From positions 12,883,837 to 12,900,336 of the forward strand of contig NC_087080.1 of NCBI RefSeq assembly GCF_026151205.1: 16,500 bases of DNA, read 5' to 3'. The translations under genes and the position numbers were made by a program. The DNA is from Bolinopsis microptera. Taxonomy: Eukaryota; Ctenophora; Tentaculata; Lobata; Bolinopsidae. The notes beneath the pieces were generated by a model. It did not search any database, was not told where the DNA came from, and saw nothing but the letters and a program-made list of their open reading frames with translations. How positions within the stretch are numbered: position 1 is the stretch's first letter; each line of letters starts with the position of its first letter. This document shows positions 1 through 16,500 of the stretch, piece after piece.

Positions 1-434
1 TTAAATTTCAATAAAAGGAATAAGCTTGGTTATCAGATGTAAAAATGATCTTTGATACTTGGATAAATGTATACTTAAAAATATATTCAATTCAACGTCC
101 TCTCTTTATAAGTTCAAAACGATTGAAAGTTTATATAATTAAATTTGTCAGTATGGAGAGCGTTTTGAAAATGCTGTTCAAAATTGAGAAAAAAAAGATT
201 AAATCGTTCTGCGAAGAAGCTAATAATCAAAGCAGTTCATGACACTATTAAGAAACCTTTCCTTGATATCGTACTTGTTCGAAAAATAATACAGATATTA
301 TTCATAGTCAATGTTATTACAGCGAAAAAAGTCATAAATATATTATTCTAAAGCATGATGTCATTTTCATGTTGACAATAAAGAAGCTGCCACATCACTG
401 AGCTCAGTAGTATTACATGAAATCAGGCCGTGCA
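1..434. other. 3' flank / 3' UTR of the SR gene, no other gene seen
   Basis: AT-rich DNA after the SR stop codon. No clear AATAAA on the minus strand near the stop; a TATAAA variant lies near 131-136. A 65-residue plus-strand frame at 45-242 has no recognisable features. Confidence 0.5.
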
Positions 435-9999
<9,565 letters not shown>

Positions 10000-10989
10000 T
10001 TCCTATCAGTGTTACAAATTAGTGGTTCAAACTTAAATGCTTAGAAATTAGAACCGGACACCCGGATTCAATTAGAACCGGACCAGAAAACTTGGTTTGT
10101 TTGGAGATAAACTGGTCCGAGTTCAAAGCTTAATTTCCAATATATATTATCATAATCCTGGTCAAGAAGGTACTGTTTAAATTTAATGAATATTCCAGAC
10201 TGTTACAATTTTCAATTTCTGATGAAACAAAATTAACATTTAATGAGTCAAGAAAACGATATAAAGTGCTGTTAAAAACGATCAATATAATATGATATAA
10301 GAGTAAGAAAATAAATCTTCTCAAAAACGCGCGCCATTCAGCAGCATCTAGCAGCACAATAAATAACACTCCAGATATTCGCATTTTTGGTTACCATGGA
10401 AACTGTTATCTGCTAACCACGACATACTGTTAAATGTTAACTGTTAACCATGATAACATGTTGACCGTCACTATGACAAGCTGTTAAATGTTAACGACCC
10501 GTCACAGAACGAGGTCTTGGATTAACAGTCGTTTACAATAAATCGCGGTTAGATTGACATTAAAACAGTTTGGACATGAATCACAAATCTTGACAAGATG
10601 ATCAGGCTCAGACGAAATCTTGCAATCCTAGAAAAACCGTTAGAAAAAAAAGCTAATTTTCAAAACTGCAATCTAGCGTTCTTAATCCTAAATATGAAGT
10701 CTAGAGTAGACTCAAACCACCAACATACCCCATATTAACCCCAACCGTCCTGGCCTCGAATCTGTCAAAAATACATATCCACACTCCGTAGGACTCAAAT
10801 GATACAGATAACTCATTATAGATCAGGTAGATATAAACAATCTTTAAATGTTAAATAATTAATTGCTTAAATATTGGCGGACTTGAAAATGATACAATCG
10901 GCGAGACGGACCATGCAAAATATATGTCATACATATCAAATCATGGGAATCATATTAATCAAATGGGATCAAGAGCACATCACGTCCGT

Positions 10990-11069
10990 TTCAGGCAAAG
11001 CAAGTTCTCTTCAGGCAAAGCAAGTTCTCTTCAGGCAAAGCAAGTTCTCTTCAGGCAAAGCAAGTTCCC
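10990..11069. repeat. Four 20-bp tandem copies of TTCAGGCAAAGCAAGTTCTC
   Basis: Copies at 10990-11009, 11010-11029, 11030-11049 and 11050-11069; only the last differs (ccc for ctc). Near identity means a recent minisatellite. The unit length is not a multiple of three. Confidence 0.92.
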
Positions 11070-11954
11070 TTGTTAGGGGATGTTTTGTGAATGACACTGA
11101 GTAAGCCAAGATCTTGGGTGTTAATAGGTTTATAAATTGGTTTGTTTATCTAGATATAAAGTGCACACTTTTTGGAAGTTATGGCTATGCCATCATTTTT
11201 TAAGTAGAGGGTAAAAGAAACTGAGTATTGGATTATTTCAACCACGTGACTTTATTTGCTTTTTTGACAATGTAAAAAGTTGAGTTCTCATGTGTACGTT
11301 AGAGGCCTTTTTGAAATAAGGTGCACTGATTTTAGACTTGCTTTGCTAAACGAAACGGACTAAAGATATGCACGTATAAAATTTACATTTTTACATTAAT
11401 ATTAAATAATTTATTAAATTAATGATTAGATAAATAATTTAAATAATGGATAGTGATATATTATAGACGGAAATATATCATATAATGAAAATGAATGAAA
11501 CGGGTGATTTTCAGCATTTAGTGTACAATAAGTATGCTTTACATGCGCTCATGGTAAAGTTAATTGAGTTTTGTCCCCAAGTTGCATTGAGAAAAGGTGT
11601 TTTGCAGCTTACAGATAATAATTTATTACTAGCACCTTGTCAATTCAAAACCTATATCAGCGAAATAACGTCTATTAAATTAAACTATGAACATATACTT
11701 GCACTATACCATCATTCGATTATTAAAAGAATAAATTACTATCGCACTATCAGATTTTTCTGAAATAGCAGTCTCTTTTCATAGCAGCTTTTCGATTTCA
11801 GAATGATTCTATGCTCAGCTGTAATGCCCCTGTTTTTTGTAATTTCCAAATCCTGTTTGGATTTTAACATGTAGTAAGACATTAAAAACTTACATTTCAT
11901 AAAACACGCATAAACGCACACTGCAAAACGTAGAAAGCCAACACACCTCAGATT

Positions 11955-11993
11955 ATGGGGGACCAACCCCATTTTTTGGGGGTCGTCCCCCTC
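11955..11993. repeat. G/C-run hairpin flanked by CCTCAGAT(T/A)ATG direct repeats
   Basis: GGGGGA ... ACCCC-attttt-GGGGGT ... TCCCCC makes a nested stem. The flanks CCTCAGATTATG (about 11947) and CCTCAGATAATG (about 11989) repeat the same 12 bases with one change, at the ends of the hairpin. Confidence 0.55.
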
Positions 11994-12305
11994 AGATAAT
12001 GACACACTGCAAGTGCTTCACACCAGATATAGTCAGTTCAACCGCAGGAAAATGAATTCAGGTCAGGTTCGCGTAAGTTAGTGCCATCTTTGAAAGATCT
12101 GAATTTTTTGTATTGATACAAACAAACAACCCGGCTTTCCTCAACTGATTCACAACTTAGTGAATCCTTCAAACGTCGAAACATTTTACTGTTTCCTGAA
12201 ATAATTGCGACAATCCACAACATGTCTCTTACACGAACAACAAGAATGTATGAACAAGCGGACACATCCCCAAGCAACACTGAAGTTGTAACTGAGGTCA
12301 CGTGA

Positions 12306-12886
12306 CTAAGTTTGTTCGGATTCAGTTTGTGGTATTTTGTTGCCGGGGGAGGCAGCGGGGCTGCATATCTCCTGTTTTAGGGTGTTGACGAAGGGTCCGA
12401 GGAGAATGTGGGGCCTGTCTCCTCCGATAGTGACGTCAGTGCGCTGCTGTGAGGACATGCTCAGAGAACCGCCGCGCGTGCACGTGCGGCGCAGTCTCCG
12501 CCTGTATCCTCCATTCTGAAACTCCTTTATACTGTCCGGTCTGACTGTCCAGTAGTGGCCCTTGCCGCTCTCAGCCCGGCCAGCCTTCATGAAACAGTCA
12601 TTTAACGAGAGGTTATGCCTGATGCTATTCCGCCAGCCCTGGCCCTCCAGTCTATAATACGGATACTTATCCATGATAAACCTATAGATATCACCTAGCA
12701 ACAGCCGTTTGGACTCCGAGTTCAATATCGCCATGGCGATCATAGCAGGGTAGGATATGGTTGGTTTGCGGAGACCCAGACGATCTGACTCAGTTCCAGA
12801 CATATTACCGGTGTCCTGGTCTGAATTACGTTCAGAGTTGTTTAACATATCCTCCAAGTCTATCGTCAGAGGCTCTTTGTTCACAC
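12306..12886 (-). CDS. foxQ2: Forkhead gene exon 4: complete FoxQ2-type DNA-binding domain and C-terminus
   Basis: The acceptor TTTATCACAG leads into VNKEPLTIDLEDMLNN, then the forkhead from KPTISYPAMIAMAIL to RRRLRR and a tail ending QTESEQT-TAG. The whole winged helix is on one exon, as is common for Fox genes. No ATG lies at the exon's start (the open frame reaches GTG), so splicing from exon 3 is required. The TIDLEDML stretch just before the domain is a hydrophobic-acidic motif; a weak likeness to EH1-type repressor motifs is only a suggestion. Confidence 0.92.
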
Positions 12887-14541
12887 CTGTGATAAATAAT
12901 GTTAGAGTCCGAGATGAATTATCAACAGAAATGCTAAACTATACATCTTGAAATATTTAATTCTAAAATAAACGCTTCTTAATTTGTAAAACGAACCTCC
13001 TAAAGTTATAATCCCCTCTGATTTGTTAACTTTGTTCTCCTCACTGAAATCCTCGAACTGTTGTATGGGCAAGCCATGCGAGTCATTAATCGTCTGCAGC
13101 AGGTTCTTTCTCCCCAGATCAGATGCAGCTGAAGACTCCACCGTGGTTGTCGGGGCGGCTATTTTAGCAGTGGTGCTTGTAGCGCTCGCCTGGGACGTCT
13201 CCAAGTGGGAGGTCAATAGATTTATCTGGGAAGGGCTTAGCTTCTGCAGTATGGAGGTCTCGCTGAGGTCCCCGCTGCTGGAGAGACTCTGCAGCTTGTC
13301 CAGTAAATCCTGAGTTTCGGATATTGTGTCGATATCCATGGGTTCTGACATCCTTGTTTCAGGGTTCGATATGGGGGAGGTGTTGATGGTGGGTGGGGTG
13401 GAGTTGAATTTGCTGCTGGAAGTTTCGACGTTTAGAAAAGCGGTGACATCTATTGGTGACCCAGGGTTATCCTTGCTGCCACTTTTGGGAGAGCTGGTGA
13501 TGTTGAGAACCTCGCTAGATACCTGGAGGACATCATTGAGCTCGTTAGTGTACTCTGAGAATGTGGTGAGACACATTGGAGTAGAGGTGGGGAGGGAGGT
13601 AATGGGCACTGCTTCAGGAGGGTTGGGAGTAGTAGAGGAGGGGGTGATGGGCGAAGAGGGGATTGTAGGACCTTTAGGTTTGGTAATCTGAGTGCTGTGT
13701 GTTGGCGGTTGCTGTGCTCGACTGGTAGGTTGCGTCTCTGTGGAGAGGTGATATGAAGGCAGACTAATGATAGGAGCCTGTTGGGAGACATGCTGCTGAG
13801 CGAGTTGTTGTTGTTGCTGTTGGATCTGTTTTATCTGCTGCTGTTGGGCTTGGTGTATCTGCCTCTGTACCGTCTGCTGGTGCCGCTTGGGCTGCTTAGC
13901 AGGTTTGGCTGTCTCGTATGTTGGGGCAGATACTATATTGATAGGGTTCGGTTGAAGGGAGTTGCTGTAGAGCTGCAGCAAGGATTGCCCAAGTGGTTGT
14001 GATGATATCTCGGGCATATCTGTACATTTCTTGGCTGAAACATTTATCTTTTAAAGTTGGCCCAGGTTTATATATGCTCATTTAGTAAATTTCTTTCCCC
14101 CAACAAAGCCGGTAAATTAGGTTTTTACTGTATGAAAGTCTAATTACTTTAGTTTTAAAGAGATTCCTGAGACGATGTAACGTTACCTTTGTTCCAGTTT
14201 GTAAATATGACATCAGCCGTCCGGATGGTGTTGCTACATGCAGCAAGCAGTGCACGAAGGTTATCGGACGGAAGTACAGACTGGTGAGTATCTAGGACTG
14301 ACTCCTCGAGCAAGCTGGCGTGCGGCTTGAAACCATCGAAATACAACTGACTGGAGAGGAGAGAAATAAGAATTTGACGGGAAAATGGACTTTGCAAGAA
14401 CTTGCCATTCATAAAAAATCGATGAGATTTATAATTTTCAAATATGTAATGTTCCTGAATGTAAATAAAAACATCTCACCTAATGATTAGCTGATAAAGG
14501 AACTGCTTCTCATTTGGACAAGGCATATTGTCCTTACGCAT
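12306..14541 (-). CDS. foxQ2: FoxQ2-class forkhead transcription factor with CstF-50/LisH-like N-terminus; four exons
   Basis: Proposed join: 14541-14480, 14350-14187, 14034-12997, 12886-12306. This is 1845 nt, or 614 residues, in one open frame with consistent phases (2,1,1). Order: LisH/CstF-50-like helices (10-60), Gln-rich (128-161), Ser/Thr/Pro-rich linker (~163-410), short acidic segment PLTIDLEDMLNN, forkhead (462-556), 58-residue tail. The forkhead has SYPAMIAMAIL, YPYYR, recognition helix WRNSIRHNLSLNDCF and GKGHYW, then a basic wing GGYRRRLRR; the combination AGR..GKGHYW and F.NGxYRRR is typical of FoxQ2. Known role: nuclear DNA-binding regulator, with anterior/aboral and sensory patterning roles in cnidarians and bilaterians. 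Start: ATG at 14541 has an in-frame TGA directly before it. The forkhead exon is certain; the join to the first two exons is inferred, and translation from Met82 (14017) remains possible. FoxQ2 proteins as I know them are shorter and lack such an N-terminus. Confidence 0.78.
12997..14034 (-). CDS. Forkhead gene exon 3: Gln-rich and Ser/Thr/Pro-rich linker
   Basis: A 1038-nt open exon. The acceptor ATGTTTCAG is followed by AKKCTDMPEISSQPLGQSLL. Residues 128-161 are glutamine-rich (QAQQQQIKQIQQQQQQLAQQ), and after that the sequence is mainly Ser, Thr and Pro with few charges, probably disordered and perhaps a transactivation or repression region. The exon ends SEGIITLGG at donor G|GTTCGT, a weak site. 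A short Leu-rich patch (ETQDLLDKLQSLSSSGDLSE) is the only obvious helical stretch. The first Met in this exon is residue 82, an alternative start if exons 1-2 belong to another transcript. Confidence 0.82.
14187..14350 (-). CDS. Forkhead gene exon 2: rest of the CstF-50/LisH-like segment
   Basis: The acceptor TCTCTCCTCTCCAG has a clear pyrimidine tract. Joined to exon 1 it gives LIIS-QLYFDGFKPHASLLEES, then HQSVLPSDNLRALLAACS. CstF-50 (CSTF1) has LIISQLLYDGY and later QSV.APSEQLLHLIKLG at the same spacing, so the likeness runs over about 50 residues. The LisH pattern L..L...L...G[FY]...A..L..E is also met. The donor is AAAG|GTAACG. The exon's ORF closes soon after the donor, as expected for an exon. 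Confidence 0.72.
14480..14541 (-). CDS. Forkhead gene exon 1: start of the CstF-50/LisH-like segment
   Basis: Encodes MRKDNMPCPNEKQFLYQLII plus two bases, with a strong donor ATTAG|GTGAGA. The start ATG (14541-14539) overlaps an upstream ATG in another frame that makes only ATG-AAT-GCG-TAA (14545-14534), and an in-frame TGA immediately precedes the chosen ATG, so the frame cannot extend upstream. The text EKQFLYQLIIS resembles the start of the CstF-50 N-terminal domain (LYKLIIS). Confidence 0.7.
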
Positions 14542-14545
14542 TCAT
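14534..14545 (-). other. Three-codon upstream ORF overlapping the forkhead start
   Basis: ATG AAT GCG TAA starts four bases before the chosen ATG (string ATGAATG) and ends inside the coding sequence in another frame. If the 5' UTR includes it, scanning ribosomes would meet it first, and initiation at the main ATG would need leaky scanning or reinitiation. Confidence 0.45.
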
Positions 14546-15350
14546 GTGCTGCAGCTATCAAGGGTAAAACCGGGTAAGTTTTATATAAAATACAATAAAT
14601 TTGGAACAGTTTGAATTTGGTAAAGAATAATTAAATAATCAATTAGAGTAATCTTTCCGAAAAGGAATTCAATAAAATACCCTTTCAATAGAGACAATAA
14701 ACGACTGAAAGATGGAAAATACCTCACTGCATGGGTGTAGAAACGGATACGTGAATTCCAATACAATCAGGACTGTGTACACATTACACAAACATACGCC
14801 CAATACCCAATTAATTTGCGAGGGTATAAACAACACCTGCAACTTAAAGTAAATAAACAACAGGTCCCTATTTTAATTAGAGGATTGTTATGTCTTAACG
14901 GATAAAAACAACGGGTTTAGCATTAAAAATCTCAGGTGATATCATCACGTGATAACTATAGACTAGCTTATTCTGTAATCTGTAGATCTGTTACTTGAGA
15001 ACGGAGCCATTCGCAACGGGATAAATTCTTATGTTATGCAAACCCTCCGAAACTATATCTTAAACCTAGGTTTACCGTCTAAAACTTAAATCTATTTTCT
15101 CAACTAAATCCAGACAAAAAATCTGATTAAAAGTGGTTTTTGGACTTGCTCAGAACCCTAAAATAATATTGAGGAACAAAGCGGTATTCCCAAATGGCTC
15201 GTCAGTGAATAAAATCGCATGGCAGCTGATGAACATTAGGACGTGAAAAGTACAAAGATATCACGCCGAGTTCATGAACTGAAAGTTGCAAAGAAGGTCG
15301 TATGACTCGTATCGTGAATACTGATTACAAGTTTCTAATCCTTTTCATTG

Positions 15351-15466
15351 TGCGCGTGCATCGAAGTTGATAATATTATATAATATTGAATGATATGCGC
15401 GCGCGCGATCACAAAGCCGCGCGAAAATTTTAGTACTCTACACGGTATAAAATTAATCGCGCGTTC
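15351..15466. promoter_or_regulatory. CpG-rich patch with GCGCGCGCGCG, possible promoter element
   Basis: An alternating GC run at 15397-15407, then AAAGCCGCGCGAAAATTTT (the minus strand reads TTTTCGCGCGG, E2F-like) and ATCGCGCG, inside AT-rich sequence. It lies 0.8-0.9 kb upstream of the forkhead ATG. Function is inferred only from composition. Confidence 0.3.
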
Positions 15467-15557
15467 CATACAAAACACTCCAATTTTGGTAACACAGTAG
15501 ATGTTTTCTTCTTACCTCATTTTACCTCATCCCAATTTTGCCTTTTTTGGCTGCCCG

Positions 15558-16091
15558 ACATGGATCAAATATGAGTTATTAGATCTCTGCAATACGTTGT
15601 TACAAAAAAATAAAACGGGGCGACATTCTTACAATTTCGCTTACAATTTTGCTAGAACACCTCCTCTGGCAATACAGTAGATGTTCCGAACAAGAATTGT
15701 AAGGGAATGTCGTCCAATATCAGATGCAAAATAGTGTTAAAATTAGTTCCTTTCTGTGAATAAAGAAGAAATAATTAGTTATCTTGTTCGGAGAAAACCG
15801 TCCTGAGCAGGGCAGTTTAAAACTGATTTAAACCATGTTGAAGTTTTTATAAAGTTTTTAATGAGGCAACATGTCACAATTTACTGCATAAGCACATGAA
15901 GACATTTCACATGGTATAGGAAGAGATCAGTAAATAATTTGTATCGTAATAAATGGTTCCTGTATACAAAATAACAGCTATTAAACCAACATGGATCAAA
16001 TTTGTGTAATTTGCTTTCTACAGTAGAGGATAAAACATAGGTTGCATTCTTACAATTTCCTTACATTTCTGTTAGAATATCTCTGGCAATA
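15558..16091. repeat. Diverged direct duplication (15558-15675 and 15989-16091)
   Basis: Both copies run acatggatcaaat ... cattcttacaattt ... ttagaa/ctagaac ... ctctggcaata. An inverted partner of the middle part (AGAATTGTAAGGGAATGTCG) stands at 15693-15712, so the first copy can also fold back on itself. Probably a decayed mobile element or local duplication. Confidence 0.55.
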
Positions 16092-16500
16092 TTATTGGCT
16101 GGAACACTAAAATGGCCAACTAAGCCGTTAAGAAGTTAAGGAAAGCCGAAAATGGCCCAATGGATACAAATTAAAGTGGGATAAGTTTTAATTAATTTTA
16201 CCTTCAAATGTCTGATCACATCTATGAAATAGTTCATCATCCAATATTCACATTATACTTTTACAGCTAAAAAATAGTGTTGTAACAATAAACACATTCA
16301 GCACGCGCATCATAAAGTAAGAACTGCATTAAACTGAGGTCTGAGAAAGGAAATAGTTAACCATATAGTAACAGTTCATGAACCCTGTAGCTTATAACGG
16401 ATATTAAAATGTGACCCTTGTATTAACGAAACAGGGTATTGTAGTCCACATCCTCCGTTTACTGTTCAATAACGACAATAAAGTTACTGCAATAACCAAA

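Larger units (their letters stand above)
10000..12305. other. Intergenic region between the forkhead gene 3' end and the SR gene start
   Basis: About 2.3 kb. The first ~500 bp upstream of the SR ATG probably hold its promoter: a GC-rich patch AACGCGCGCCATT (about 10325-10340), two copies of AGAACCGGAC (10049, 10073), and two copies of CTGTTAAATGTTAAC (about 10427 and 10480). Short ORFs at 10874-11104 (+), 11485-11763 (+), 11739-12005 (-) and 12038-12301 (-) show no recognisable domains. Minus-strand AATAAA near 11620 and 11250 could end the forkhead transcript. Confidence 0.5.
14542..16500. other. Upstream region of the forkhead gene, no gene recognised
   Basis: AT-rich DNA without long open frames. 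It holds a 10-bp E-box palindrome ATCACGTGAT near 14944, a CpG-rich patch at 15351-15466 and a diverged duplicated block at 15558-16091. The forkhead promoter and possible 5' untranslated exons should lie here, but I cannot place them. Confidence 0.45.

Noticed and set aside
11485-11763. Plus-strand 92-residue frame
   Set aside because: An unbroken but featureless frame in AT-rich intergenic DNA; no splice partners or domain recognised.
12757-13691. Plus-strand frames opposite the forkhead exons
   Set aside because: Shadows of the Ser/Thr/Pro-rich coding exon, which avoids stops on the other strand because of its composition.
14187-14541. Exons 1-2 as the start of a complete CSTF1 gene
   Set aside because: No WD40 repeats occur downstream in the window. 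A true CSTF1 would need a first intron enclosing the forkhead, SR and annexin-like genes. Kept as a rival explanation in the findings.

Overview
This is animal nuclear DNA: AT-rich, with GT-AG introns, microsatellites and dispersed repeats. All three genes I can support lie on the minus strand. A FoxQ2-class forkhead domain (a family missing from placental mammals), an SRSF7-like SR protein with two zinc knuckles, and modest gene density suggest an invertebrate, perhaps early-branching (cnidarian- or sponge-like). I cannot name the species.

From high to low coordinates: 14542-16500 is gene-free upstream DNA with a CpG-rich patch and a diverged duplicated block. A four-exon forkhead gene runs from 14541 to 12306. 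Its exons join in one open frame of 614 residues: an N-terminal LisH-like segment resembling the dimerisation domain of CstF-50, a glutamine-rich stretch, a Ser/Thr/Pro-rich linker and a FoxQ2-type forkhead domain. Next come about 2.3 kb of intergenic DNA (10000-12305), then a six-exon SR splicing-factor gene from 9999 to 435: RRM, two CCHC knuckles on two similar exons, then an RS domain split over two exons (280 residues). Intron 2 of that gene is about 5.3 kb and contains, on the same strand, a single-exon ORF (4281-3793) with two divergent annexin-like repeats.

Non-coding structure is plentiful in the SR gene introns. There are arrays of GTAAC motifs that resemble the exon 5 donor, a CpG-rich CGTCACG array, a modular repeat with TGAGTCA-centred palindromes, an 18-bp TAATTA palindrome and a long (AATC)n microsatellite.

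The most notable points are the apparent joining of a CstF-50-like/LisH N-terminus to a forkhead factor, and an SR gene whose exon layout could yield one- or two-knuckle proteins and a short or long RS tail. The three genes show no obvious shared pathway. All splice models were made by eye from reading frame, splice sites and protein similarity, with no transcript evidence.
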